A DNA stretch of 64,000 bases from Oribacterium sinus (GCF_014202695.1 NZ_JACHHH010000012.1:1-64000), one strand, 5' to 3'. Counted from the first letter of the stretch, positions 41,710 through 50,904 are shown. Notes: generated by a model not told the origin, from the sequence alone. Translations and numbers: made by a program.

Positions 41710-43458
41710 TTCCTCCGAAGGTACTTCCGCCTTTTCTTTATCGATTGGAAAATTCAAATATTCATTGTTCCATCTGGTAAAAATCTTAGCCATCTCATCA
41801 GAAATACGAAGATCACGTTTTATAATAGAGTCCAGATTCCATTCCATAACTTCCGACGTACCCATTGTATTTGTAATAGTAATCTTAGACACCCTATACT
41901 CTTCTTTCTTTTTACTAAAATAGCCATTGCCGGCAACAATATTCAGTTTCTTTTCAAATGGCAACTTATTCCCTATATGTTCAATTTTTTCCTTAATAAT
42001 TGAGTCCGACTCCTTTGGAAAGTAATTGGTCTGCCACTTTTGAGGAAAGATATGTTCAATTTCCCATTTACTAGGAAGCAGCTCATCCTGATGTTCGTAG
42101 GCAAGTGTCTTCAGCAGCATGCGTACTGCATTCCGATTCGGATTATGAATATAAGGCTCCAACTGTGTCACATCAACGGTCTTAAATCCAAAAATAGGTC
42201 TATTCGATGCTACAATGGCAGAATTTAGCTTCAGAATATCCGGTTTAACAGCATTGATTGTCGGCATCATCAGATACTTTGTCATCAACTCCATGAGAAG
42301 CTTGTTCAAGAAACGTGCAAATCTTGTTTCAAAAAACTCTTCGTTTCTGTAACAAACATAATAAATAACAACCGGATATTTCCAGAACTCATTCGGATAG
42401 GAAGTCAAGATATCCAGAGTCTGTTTTATTTTATTATTCTTAGACCAAGCTTCTCCTTCAATCTCCTCACCCTTATTTATAACCTTCCACAGATTCAAAA
42501 TTACGAAGAGAGTATCCAACAGTTCTTTCTTATATAAACGTTCAAACTTATTAGACGCATAATACTTTCTAACACCGGGAGTAGTTGTGTTCGTATCCTG
42601 ATCAAGTGCTCGGTAGTAAAACATATTGTAATAGAAGAGCTGCTGTATGCTTTCATTTGCATCTGTAGCCTGCTCATCCAAATCTTTCCAGCGCTCTATA
42701 AATACTTTCTTAGCTTCCACTTCAAGTTGGTTATAAATTTTTGCCTTGAAAATATCAGCATCTGACAGAGGTAATCCTCTATCATTTAATGTTGAGAAAA
42801 TAGTTAATGCCGTATCCTGTGTATCTGCGGTAATTGGGAGTAAAATTGCCTGATTCAACACTGCGTAGATAAACTGATAAATCATAAGCGGATTTTCTGT
42901 AGAATGTCTATCAAACAGTTTTTGGAAATAACGATAATTCCTTGAATAATTATCTTTCGCATTCTCATCTGTTTTTCCGCTTTCCAAGATGGTGCGTAGA
43001 ATTTCATTCCCTTCATTATTCACAACTCGGGAAGTCAAAAGAATATTCTTAAAGTCCACTGTACCGGTAAGCTTATCCGTGCGCCAGATTGTAGGTTCAA
43101 TTTTACCAATAAAGTTATTAGCTTCTGCTGTTCTCTCCGATTCAGGCGTAGCTACAAGCTTTGTATAAATTGCACGTAGCAGCAGAAACAATGATGTAAT
43201 CCGTTGCTGACCATCGATAATTTCCTGCTCACCATTTTCATTTTCGTAGGAAACCACACTCCCCAGAAAATAGGAGCTTTCTCTTTCCACACCGCCACTT
43301 ATAGTAGTAAATTCCCATAAATCCTCAAAAAGAGTTTCTACTTGCTCCTCTGTCCATGCGTAGGGGCGCTGGTATTCCGGAATAACAAACGGTTTTGATT
43401 TACCACTGCCTAGGAACATCTCCACGTTCTGTTTATTCACCTCTATTGTTGTTGGCAT
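41704..43458 (-). CDS. GmrSD-like nuclease with DUF262 and DUF1524 domains
   Basis: 584 residues. N-terminal DUF262 (ParB/Srx-like): YQRPYAWTEEQVETLFEDLWE, FLGSVV, EIIDGQQRITSLFLLLRAIY. C-terminal DUF1524 His-Me nuclease: SKWEIEHIFPQ with EHI(F)P and later IGNKLPFEKKLN (the NL...N pattern). Such fused proteins relate to the type IV enzyme GmrSD, which cuts glucosylated hydroxymethylcytosine phage DNA; many act in phage defence. Both motif sets look intact. The 3' end merges in frame with a RhuM scrap after the stop, so the original C-terminus may have been altered. Confidence 0.87.
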   Translation of the reverse strand: MPTTIEVNKQNVEMFLGSGKSKPFVIPEYQRPYAWTEEQVETLFEDLWEFTTISGGVERESSYFLGSVVSYENENGEQEIIDGQQRITSLFLLLRAIYTKLVATPESERTAEANNFIGKIEPTIWRTDKLTGTVDFKNILLTSRVVNNEGNEILRTILESGKTDENAKDNYSRNYRYFQKLFDRHSTENPLMIYQFIYAVLNQAILLPITADTQDTALTIFSTLNDRGLPLSDADIFKAKIYNQLEVEAKKVFIERWKDLDEQATDANESIQQLFYYNMFYYRALDQDTNTTTPGVRKYYASNKFERLYKKELLDTLFVILNLWKVINKGEEIEGEAWSKNNKIKQTLDILTSYPNEFWKYPVVIYYVCYRNEEFFETRFARFLNKLLMELMTKYLMMPTINAVKPDILKLNSAIVASNRPIFGFKTVDVTQLEPYIHNPNRNAVRMLLKTLAYEHQDELLPSKWEIEHIFPQKWQTNYFPKESDSIIKEKIEHIGNKLPFEKKLNIVAGNGYFSKKKEEYRVSKITITNTMGTSEVMEWNLDSIIKRDLRISDEMAKIFTRWNNEYLNFPIDKEKAEVPSEED

Positions 43459-43473
43459 GTTAGGGCCCTCCTC

Positions 43474-43705
43474 TTATTTCTTTATTCTTTCCGATACAGT
43501 TTCTCTGAGCTCTGACTCCCCTAGCGAGATTGTTATAATCCCTTCAATATTTTTTTCTTGCCGTATTTTTCAAATAATCCGATGTTTCAAGGCCATCGAC
43601 AACTTGAAGTCTCATTGCGGTATACCAAGCATAACCCAACTCCCGTTTGGAAGGTTCTGACTGCCTAATATATTCCTCAAATGGATCCTTTTTAATGCCA
43701 TCCAT
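43474..43705 (-). pseudogene. Fic N-terminal/VbhA-like small protein, frameshifted
   Basis: From ATG 43705: DPFEEYIRQSEPSKRELGYAW, LQVVDGLETSDYLKNTAR, resembling the N-terminal region of clostridial Fic proteins and stand-alone Fic antitoxins. The frame breaks at a run of seven A (43550-43556 on plus, T7); removing one base continues NIEGIITISLGESELRETV...IKK and stops at 43474, directly before the nuclease Shine-Dalgarno. So a ~77-residue protein in operon with the nuclease is one slip away. Could be a true mutation, a sequencing error in the homopolymer, or programmed slippage. Confidence 0.6.
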
Positions 43706-43754
43706 CCATTTCACCTGCTTTCGTATCCTTAGCCCTTTTATCCAGCATTTTCTA

Positions 43755-43788
43755 TTTTCGTCCAAATTAACGCAATTTTGGACGAAAA
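43755..43788. promoter_or_regulatory. Inverted repeat upstream of the Fic-like/GmrSD operon
   Basis: TTTTCGTCCAAA (43755-43766) and TTTTGGACGAAAA (43776-43788) form near-perfect 12-bp arms around a 9-nt centre, ~50 bases before the small ORF. A candidate operator; the protein that would bind is unknown. Confidence 0.6.
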
Positions 43789-43853
43789 GTCATTTACTAT
43801 CTGCGTGATTGTAAAATGTATTTCGCCCTAATCCTTCCCGGATTATTACACCT

Positions 43854-44402
43854 TCATCGGTAAATTTCTTCAATGCCGCCATGCCATTCTTCTTTCGTCA
43901 GTAGGCTTACGTGTCCCTTCCTTGTTTCGCCCATCTGCGGCACAGGTGCATCTCCGGTAGTCCATTGATACTTGAACCCAAGCTTTTCCTGAACACGCTT
44001 TGATTTGTCGTTGCCATCATAATAACCACACCAGATGCGAACAAGCTTTAGATCCTCAAAGGCATGACGCAGCAGCTCTCTTGCCGCTTCCGGCACAAGA
44101 CCCTGTCCCCAATAATCAACTCCCAGCCAATAACCAAGCTCCGCCTCATCCTCCTTTTCTGCAAGGTCATTGTGGTGAAGGCCGATGCTGCCAATGGGAA
44201 GTCCTGTTTCCTTTAGCACAATAGCGTAGGTCTCCGGCACCATCAGCACATCACTAATAACCTGTCTACTGTCCTCTTCACTTGTGTGTACAGGCCACCC
44301 TGCAATCGGACCTACTCGCGAATCCTTCGCGTATTTATAGCATTCCTCTGCATCCGCTTCTTCCCAAGGACGGAGGATAAGTCTCTCTGTTTCTAAAATC
44401 AT
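43854..44402 (-). CDS. GNAT family N-acetyltransferase (RimJ/RimL type)
   Basis: 182 residues, complete GNAT fold: [62 protein letters not shown] (acetyl-CoA loop; quoted in part), [13 protein letters not shown]. Resembles ribosomal-protein N-terminal acetyltransferases and their many homologues acting on small molecules. Substrate unknown. Single gene. Confidence 0.9.
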   Translation of the reverse strand: MILETERLILRPWEEADAEECYKYAKDSRVGPIAGWPVHTSEEDSRQVISDVLMVPETYAIVLKETGLPIGSIGLHHNDLAEKEDEAELGYWLGVDYWGQGLVPEAARELLRHAFEDLKLVRIWCGYYDGNDKSKRVQEKLGFKYQWTTGDAPVPQMGETRKGHVSLLTKEEWHGGIEEIYR

Positions 44403-44438
44403 ATCTATCCTTTCTTTCTCTTGGGAGCCGGTAGCAAT

Positions 44439-44987
44439 TCATGCACTACTGTTCACTTTTTTATATTTCTGCTTCCTACTGTTTGGCTTATCAGGTATCG
44501 TCATTTCTATTTTTCCTGCATTAAGTAAAGGAACAAGATATCTTTTTCTAAAATTCTTGCTATCCGTAAGACCAAGGAAATCCATTATCTCACGCTTACT
44601 ACGTGGCATACCACAAAATTCGATTAGTTCCGCCAGTCTTTGATCCAAGTCTTTTCCGGAATGCGACCAGCGATGTTTCCTCAAATGGGCATTCATGAGA
44701 ATACCGCTGTACGCCAAGAAAGTAACTGAAGATACGGGTTGGCAGAACAACCCACTCGTTCTCCCCAGCCAACGCATGAGATACCAACCAATCCCCATAA
44801 AACGCAACCGATATACAATGTATAAAAAGACCACAGGGTAAGTATTATGGGAACTATGATGATACAAGCTATCAATATTGAATATGGCAGGAATCCGAAA
44901 ACCAAAAATGCTGCATAAAATCCAGCATAAGTTCAACACGACAAAATAGCCTATACAATCACATACTCTAATAATCGTATTTTTCAT
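44439..44987 (-). pseudogene. Chimeric ORF: YesL-like start joined to a Fic/AAA-type HTH end
   Basis: Residues 1-30 (IIRVCDCIGYFVVLNLCWILC) look like the first helix of DUF624/YesL, the protein expected after a GH172 gene. Residues about 115-180 (RLAELIEFCGMPRSKREIMDFLGL, then FRKRYLVPLLNAGKI and TIPDKPNSRKQKY) are the winged-helix end of a different family, as found at the C-terminus of AlbA_2 or Fic proteins. The middle fits neither. A fusion by rearrangement is the simplest reading. It starts four bases after the GH172 gene, so it is probably still translated. Confidence 0.65.
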
Positions 44988-44990
44988 ATT

Positions 44991-46094
44991 TTATCTAGGC
45001 CACCTTTGTTCTGCAGATAATAACTTCTGAAATGTTACATGAGGTTCCTTCTGATACCAATATGCAACACTCGAAAGATCATCCTGTCTTTCAAATAACC
45101 CATTATGACTGACTCCAATCTGTTGTACAGTTACCTTCAAATCTTTTTCAAAGAATATTGGATCAGGAATGTGCCATCTGTAAAATCCCCGCATTGGAGG
45201 ACAGTCATCATTATGATATTGATTATATACAAGGGAATCATGTCTTGAATAAAAAGGATATCCCAAATACGATGTACAATAATTATTTTCTACAGTTTTT
45301 CCATTATCGTTAGAAGCAAAACTCCATGAGCCTCCAAAATAATCCTCCATCCCTGTCCCACATATCGTTGGATATTTTACATCTCCATCAATATAAAATT
45401 TAACTTCTCCCTCTCCCCACCAGTATCTTTGGAGAACAGAAAGTCCAATGTAAGTACCTATATACTGGCCGCTTCCTTTTATATTATCCAAAATAACGTA
45501 ATCTTTTCCCTTTTCTGTAACTGCCTGTCGCCTCCATTGTGCGTGAAAATAAGCTGTATCCTCCGGAAGCGCATCATACAGGCAGTAATCAATCTGATAG
45601 AAAAAAGCTGGTATTACGTTTTTATGCTGGTTTTCTAGTACTATCCGAGCATGTTTATGAAACGGCATCGAAAAATATGAATTCAATCCGCGGGATGGTA
45701 CTACAGTAATCACCGCGGAATTAATAATACATTCCTGTCCAAATCCACAACAAAAAAAATCTCCTAATGGCGTTTCAACCGAGGGATTTTCTTCATCATC
45801 CCAATAAATACGTAGAACAAGGTCCCTCAGAACAAAACAATCGCCGTCTGAGGTTTTCTTGTCAACAGTAATCCATATATGTTGAATGACACCTGGCCCC
45901 TCTATATCAGCAAGAATTTCCTCCTGTCCTGGTTGAATGTTCGTAAGACAGGGTTTCCCCTTTCGAGACGGCCCAAGAGGACTCGCTGCCATTCCACCTC
46001 TGCCCTTTTCTCCTGTTCTGTTTTCCGCATTTATTGCTCTGCTCTTTCCATGTGTCAGATATGGCATCATGCTTACATTTCCTGGAAATATCAT
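44991..46094 (-). CDS. DUF2961 / glycoside hydrolase family 172 protein
   Basis: 368 residues. GGDGDC...LRIYWDDEENPSVETPLGDFF is the first jelly-roll signature (quoted in part), and YWWGEGEVKFYIDGD, TICGTGMEDYFGGSW and the second Glu/Tyr-rich region near the end are conserved in DUF2961. The family (GH172) includes a difructose dianhydride I synthase/hydrolase. ATG at 46094 has GGAGG upstream. It follows a broken sugar ABC permease and precedes a YesL fragment, the remains of a sugar-uptake operon. With the GH32 locus at 13-18 kb this hints at fructan or fructose-anhydride use. Confidence 0.87.
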   Translation of the reverse strand: MIFPGNVSMMPYLTHGKSRAINAENRTGEKGRGGMAASPLGPSRKGKPCLTNIQPGQEEILADIEGPGVIQHIWITVDKKTSDGDCFVLRDLVLRIYWDDEENPSVETPLGDFFCCGFGQECIINSAVITVVPSRGLNSYFSMPFHKHARIVLENQHKNVIPAFFYQIDYCLYDALPEDTAYFHAQWRRQAVTEKGKDYVILDNIKGSGQYIGTYIGLSVLQRYWWGEGEVKFYIDGDVKYPTICGTGMEDYFGGSWSFASNDNGKTVENNYCTSYLGYPFYSRHDSLVYNQYHNDDCPPMRGFYRWHIPDPIFFEKDLKVTVQQIGVSHNGLFERQDDLSSVAYWYQKEPHVTFQKLLSAEQRWPR

Positions 46095-46108
46095 CTTCGT
46101 ACCTCCAT

Positions 46109-46450
46109 TTAACCTTTTGTGGCTCCCATTGTCATACCAGCAGTAACCCACTTATTAAAGGCAAAATAAATAATTAATGGTGGAAGTGTGGAAATAACGA
46201 TTGCGGCAAAAGTAGACCCCCGTCCACATTTCCGAAAGCTCCAACGTAATCTTTAAGTCCCATGGCAACAGTTTTAGCGTTACTGTCACTGATAAATGTA
46301 TTCGCGAATATAAAGTCATTCCATATAAGAACACTATACATCGACGCAATAGTAATTATAGTATTTCGTGCTAGCAGAAATACAATCTTGATAAAAATTT
46401 TTCCAGGATCGCAGCCGTCTACAATAGCTACCCACTTGATAATACGGTGA
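46109..46450 (-). pseudogene. C-terminal part of a carbohydrate ABC permease (MalG type), frameshifted
   Basis: AIVDGCDPGKIFIKIVF and VLIWNDFIFANTFISDSN, GLKDYVGAFGNVD, then one base is missing (GACGGGGGTCT for GAC-TGG-GGG-TCT), after which another frame gives STFAAIVISTLPPLIIYFAF, KWVTAGMTMGATKG and stop. The N-terminal half is absent, replaced at about 46450-46460 by IS21-like sequence. It would have been the permease serving the GH172 operon. Confidence 0.85.
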
Positions 46451-46460
46451 CCAACAAAAA

Positions 46461-46590
46461 CTGCAGGAGAGGCTGTTCCACAAAACTGAGGAGTCAACAT
46501 CTGACAAACGCATGCCGGATTTTTACTACATCCGCAAGGAGCTTCTGCACAATGGCGTAACCAGGAAGCTTCTCTGCGACTTCCCGACAA
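46461..46590 (+). mobile_element. IS21-family transposase (istA) fragment
   Basis: Plus strand encodes LQERLFHKTEESTSDKRMPD then FYYIRKELLHNGVTRKLL, matching the N-terminal region of IS21 IstA. No start, no catalytic DDE domain, no istB. It adjoins the truncated permease, so it marks a rearrangement point. Confidence 0.7.
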
Positions 46591-46598
46591 GCGGGAAT

Positions 46599-47135
46599 TT
46601 ACCGCTCACCCCTAACCTCTATAATTTCACCTACAAAAACGATATGTGGTTGCCATCCTCCATTGAAATCGGGATATTCTTTTGGTATGGAAGCATAGTA
46701 CTCCTGAACTTCAGTTGCAAGATCCTCTTTAGAAAATTGGTGCTGATACAACTTTTTGCAAAGAAATGTTAAATTTGCCTCTTTATAGGTTACACCCTGC
46801 CCGATTTCGATAGGAGTCAGTCCTGCACCGACAGCTTTATCCCCATCCCTGCCGGAATGCGAACCAATATAGCCCAATGCCTTTTTACAGCTTTCAGGAT
46901 AAAAGCTTACCGTAAAAGTATCGCTGTTTTTCAAAAATTCACTGGTATAACGAGCAGGATGAACATAAACTGTAACCGTTGGTCTGCTTTTACCTACAAT
47001 CCCCCAAATATTCCCCAAACTGCCCCAGCTAACAGTGCAGCTATTATAATGTTCCAGTGAGCCCGCTGTAACAACTGCCCACTGCTTATCAAACATTTCA
47101 AATACCTTATATTCTTTTTCTTTAAAGTTTTCCAT
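46599..47135 (-). CDS. Flavin reductase family protein (FMN-binding split barrel)
   Basis: 178 residues. WAVVTAGSLEHYNSCTVSWGSLG and RPTVTVYVHPARYTSEFLKNS are the FMN-binding blocks; SFYPESCKKALGYIGSHSGRDGDK is characteristic of clostridial members. ATG at 47135 has GGAAGGTGAG upstream; an earlier GTG is rejected. Probably reduces FMN or a small electrophile with NAD(P)H. It precedes a truncated flavodoxin in the same direction. Confidence 0.86.
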   Translation of the reverse strand: MENFKEKEYKVFEMFDKQWAVVTAGSLEHYNSCTVSWGSLGNIWGIVGKSRPTVTVYVHPARYTSEFLKNSDTFTVSFYPESCKKALGYIGSHSGRDGDKAVGAGLTPIEIGQGVTYKEANLTFLCKKLYQHQFSKEDLATEVQEYYASIPKEYPDFNGGWQPHIVFVGEIIEVRGER

Positions 47136-47161
47136 AGAACTCACCTTCCCAAACTTCCAAT

Positions 47162-47569
47162 TTATATGTACAATTCACATTTATTTCTGACTGAGCAAGC
47201 CTTTTTAATTACTATTCCCGCAACTGCCGATACAGCTGCAATCACATGAAAACCTGCTTCCACAGCATAATCTTCCATCTGTACAAGCGTGTTCTCATAT
47301 GCTCTGTTGCCGTATACAGCAACAATTGCGCACTTACACTGATTACCTTTAATCCTAGCAAGCCGATCTAATGCGAGCTGTGGTGCTACTCCACCAAAAG
47401 ACGGCATTGCGATCACAGCTATGTCTTCTTTCGTAAATGAAATGGAACTAAAATCCAAATCTGTTTTTGAAAGGTCTACGTCTTTCACTTCATTCCAGAA
47501 TTTTGTTATTGTCTTTGTTACCTTTTCAGTTCCACCTGTTGGGCTAAAAACAATTCTATATTTATTCAT
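47162..47569 (-). pseudogene. Truncated EFR1-type flavodoxin
   Basis: 135 residues. RIVFSPTGGTEKVTKTI is the FMN loop, and AMPSFGGVAPQLALDRL and AVYGNRAYENTLVQMEDYA are EFR1-family blocks. Intact relatives are ~250 residues with two 4Fe-4S ferredoxin motifs at the C-terminus; here the frame diverges after AAVSAVA and stops. It may still make a flavodoxin-only protein. Confidence 0.7.
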
Positions 47570-47596
47570 TTTACATTTTCTGACCTCCGATTTAAT

Positions 47597-47768
47597 CTAC
47601 TTTTCCTTCACATCCAATCCACTGCCTGCAACCATCCAAAATGGTCGAGTTGCCGGATTGGTTGTCAGCCCTTTTCGTTTTCCAAAAATCATTCCAAAAT
47701 ACCTGACATCTAATTCACTATTTCAAATCGTGACATCAAGACAACCGTCTCCATACGAGAATTTTAAG
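47597..47768 (-). pseudogene. Decayed fragment of an unidentified protein
   Basis: One frame reads YGDGCLDVTI, TAG, NSELDVRYFGMIFGKRKG, then TTNPATRPFWMVAGSGLDV and stop. The composition looks like real protein sequence, but the family is not recognised. The remaining ~100 bases to 47872 hold nothing clear. Confidence 0.4.
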
Positions 47769-47872
47769 CTTTTTCTATACTAGACGATATATTCATAAAA
47801 AATTTTTTTAATAACATTACATCTATTGTATTCAGACTGAATATAAAAATCTCAATAAGGTTATTTAAGATT

Positions 47873-48562
47873 TCAGTCTCCTATTTTATTTACTCTATCT
47901 GAGGCTGGATCCACCTTAAACCAATGTTCCGAATTTCGCATGCATTGCAAAGCAGGCACCTTCTTTATAACCTCGCGTTTTGTTCTACCATCTGAATATT
48001 TTATATCTTTCCATTCTACTGCCTTATTGAAGTATTTCATTGTGCCACCACATATAGGGCATTTATCAATATGGATTTTTTCTATTGTAATTCTTCTTCC
48101 CAGACCACTTATTGCATAATTAAAGAATAACGGATGTCTAGTTTCTTTTTTTGTAATACTTCTCAAAGACATGATAAGTACAAAAAATATAAATATTACA
48201 GCAAAAATTACGACATAAATATTATTATTTAATTCCGCTTTAATCCTCTTATTGGCTGTTAAATTAATTATAGGTTCAAATATTTTATATAGTGGAAAAA
48301 GCCCTATTAAAGAAAGTATAAGTCCCATCCATGAAAGTATTGCCATTGTTATTGGACTTCTCCAAATAGGTTCCGGTGTATATCTTGCAACCTTATCTTC
48401 TTCATCTTTCTTAGAATAATTGTTACCTGCTACAATATTAGTAGGGCCATTAAAAACATTCCCTGAAACATTATTAATGTTAGACTTAGAATACTTATCT
48501 CTCATATATTTTCTTGTACGAAGATTTTCTTTATTGATTACGCTCTTTTTCCTGCCAGACAT
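47873..48562 (-). CDS. Two-helix membrane protein with zinc-ribbon-like tail, unknown
   Basis: 229 residues. N-terminus is basic, then a Gly/Asn-rich stretch NNVSGNVFNGPTNIVAGNNY (about 28-47), two membrane helices (about 70-95 and 115-140), and a cytoplasmic domain with CPICGG and a later Cys (LQCMRNSEHW) that could bind zinc. ATG at 48562 is best placed behind AAGGAG. The Gly/Asn stretch recalls short motifs at the N-termini of bacterial effector or amyloid-signalling proteins, but that is only a resemblance. No family recognised. It lies before the broken AlbA_2 gene in the same orientation. Confidence 0.65.
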   Translation of the reverse strand: MSGRKKSVINKENLRTRKYMRDKYSKSNINNVSGNVFNGPTNIVAGNNYSKKDEEDKVARYTPEPIWRSPITMAILSWMGLILSLIGLFPLYKIFEPIINLTANKRIKAELNNNIYVVIFAVIFIFFVLIMSLRSITKKETRHPLFFNYAISGLGRRITIEKIHIDKCPICGGTMKYFNKAVEWKDIKYSDGRTKREVIKKVPALQCMRNSEHWFKVDPASDRVNKIGD

Positions 48563-48660
48563 CATGCACTCCTTAAGTAATTTCATTTTCTTCTATAGGG
48601 GTAATTCCATGATGTCAACTATATCACAATTCAGCATTTTGCACACTTTCATTAGAACTT

Positions 48661-49879
48661 CTATTCATTCAGTTCCCAGTGTCCGCTATTACCACTTCCT
48701 ACATACTTCAAATTATCTATTTCCTTCAAAGTTCTTTGTATCGTCTTTACACTTACCCCTACACCTTCTGCAATAGCCTGTCTTGTAATTTTATTATTTA
48801 ATCTTACTTGTGCTTTTATAAATTCAATCAGTTCATCTCTGCCCTGGGGGACATCGTGAGGGACACTGTGAGGGACATTCCCTCCACCCACCTTTTGCGT
48901 CGCTATCTTCTTCAAAGGAATAATCGTTCTGAATATATCTCCTTCCTCAAATAGCGGATTTTGTCCTGAATAAAGCTGTGTGTACTTGTAGGTATTTCTC
49001 ATTCCTGAGCCTAATTCATCAGCAAGACCTATTTCTCTAAATACCTTTGATATAGCAGGGTTTTTAGGAAATGGCTCAAATTTCTGCAAGTCTAATGCTC
49101 CCATACCATGAACCAAGTTGCTGTTTTCAACAGTAATTTTCTCATCATCAATAATCATCTTTGCAGGATACCCACTTGAATAATCTCTATGAGCCAGTGT
49201 ATTTGATACTATTTCTCTAAGTATCCTATCTCTTGCATTGACATTCACAATTCCGTCCAATACAAATAGATCATTCAAATGCTTCTGCCCAAACTCTATA
49301 AGTCTGTCATAGCTGTCAATCAGATTTGTTATGACAACATCTCTATCGTCATATCTATCCTTATTTTCAACCCTAAATATCGCATCTGTTTTGTGCTGCG
49401 GAAGAACGGACATAATAGAGTTGTCTTTTCCAAATAACAAAATAGCTTCCTTGCTTTCTTGCGTATAGCTTATATACAAGTTCGGAATGGTCTGTTATAT
49501 TGATGCCTCCCTCATAAGACCTATCCCAAATTCTTCCGTTATGTCTGCACACCTGATAACCTTCAGGAACCTTTATATAAATTACTTTTTTCTCATCTAT
49601 ATCAAAGACTTCAGGAAGCAAATAAAGTGGCGGATACATCTTTTGCGGATTATTGATTGCCGTAGTAAATTCCTTAATCACTTTATCAACTTTGTCTTTA
49701 CTAACACCAACAATCTCTCTTTTATCATTTACACCAAGTAAAATATGTCCGCCATTTCTATTGTTGAAAGAGCATACTGTATCAAAGACATCTTTGGTTA
49801 AAGCATTTTTGGATTCTTTAAACTCGACATCTATCTTCTCTCCATTTTGAATTAGCTGCTTTATCTCTTTAGAATCCAT
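48661..49879 (-). pseudogene. AlbA_2/schlafen-like ATP-binding protein with internal deletion
   Basis: First part: NGEKIDVEFKESKNALTKDV, CSFNNRNGGHILLGVNDKRE, GGINITDHSELVYKLYARKQ, the AlbA_2 domain. A different frame then continues AILLFGKDNSIMSVLPQHKT, YDDRDVVITNLIDSYDRLIE, NTLAHRDYSSGYPAKMIID, GSGMRNTYKYT (GHKL-like half), and ends in an HTH (ITRQAIAEGVGVSVKTIQRT). About 60 residues normally between YARKQ and AILLFGKD are missing and the frames overlap, so no full product. Family members are transcriptional regulators or defence-associated. Confidence 0.85.
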
Positions 49880-49965
49880 ATCCTTTGTCGCTGAATATAT
49901 TGCTGGCCGTCTTCATACTATTAAAAAACAAAGCCGGATCATTTTTAGAAAAAGCTGTTAAACCC

Positions 49966-50904
49966 CTAAAAGCGCTTCCAACAACGCTCTTTTAGGAATG
50001 CTCCAATAAGCTCTAGTGGCTCACCTTCATAATACCGAACTAATAATTTTTTAAACTCCGGTACATCCTTTTCCGGTATAACTAATAACCCCATACCTTG
50101 TGCAATCAAATAATGATTTGCAAAAATAACTGATGCTCGCTTATTTCCATCTTTGAACACCTGTGTTTTCATACAATACATACATAATTCAATCGCTGTC
50201 TCTATTGGATCTTTGTCTCGGCTTCTAATTTCTTCTATTTGTCCGATAACGGCAGATTCAACAGGCAATGGTGGCACATAATTTGTTCCTCCGATCTGTA
50301 TGGGAATACCACGAATACGGCCTCCGTCATAGAAGAAACCTTCATTAACCAGCTTTGCAATATGGCAGAGCATGTGATAATTACTTTCACTTTGAATAAC
50401 ATCTCTATCCAGAATAAATTCCCAGGCATGTTTCAAGTTAAGAATTTTTTGCACGTCAGTAGCCGATACTCCACTAACCTTTCCGTTCTCTATAATGTCC
50501 TCTGTCTGTGGAAATGTGGTTGCAACACCTTCTAAGACTGCCTGATCATAGATATTGGCTTTCATATTGGCTCTGGCAAAATCCAGGTTCTGTAACACTC
50601 TAGTCGAAAGTTCCTTATCTTCATAACCAAGCACCGCTAAATCTTTATTGATTTTACGAAGAGCTTTATTTAAATCTTTTCGTTCTTTAGCATTACGCAA
50701 AAGCAACTGATACAGTTCGTCTGAATACAGGTCCACATAGGTAGATGTTAGTTTTCCTGCCACTCGTTTACGCATGTACAAGTATCTTGCATCATTCGAT
50801 ACCTTAATTTCCGGATTTCCATCATATGGCATTAGATTCATTCTAGCCTGTATATCTGCTCTTTGCTGTAATAATTCTTGAATTTCTGAATAATTTGCCC
50901 CCAT
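49966..50904 (-). CDS. Fic domain protein with altered catalytic motif
   Basis: 312 residues. N-terminal helical region (about 1-150), then a Fic core with KTQVFKDGNKRASVIFANHYLI at about 252-275 (shown in part). In the canonical HPFx(D/E)GNxR motif this reads QVFKDGNKR, so by my alignment the catalytic His is Gln; other DGNKR residues are kept. It may be a non-AMPylating Fic, or the family may use other chemistry. ATG at 50904 has GAGGTGA upstream. A strong inverted repeat overlaps its promoter. Confidence 0.8.
   Translation of the reverse strand: MGANYSEIQELLQQRADIQARMNLMPYDGNPEIKVSNDARYLYMRKRVAGKLTSTYVDLYSDELYQLLLRNAKERKDLNKALRKINKDLAVLGYEDKELSTRVLQNLDFARANMKANIYDQAVLEGVATTFPQTEDIIENGKVSGVSATDVQKILNLKHAWEFILDRDVIQSESNYHMLCHIAKLVNEGFFYDGGRIRGIPIQIGGTNYVPPLPVESAVIGQIEEIRSRDKDPIETAIELCMYCMKTQVFKDGNKRASVIFANHYLIAQGMGLLVIPEKDVPEFKKLLVRYYEGEPLELIGAFLKERCWKRF

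Noticed and set aside
41461-42003. 180-codon plus-strand ORF
   Set aside because: Antisense to the RhuM fragment and nuclease gene, no Shine-Dalgarno and no protein texture.
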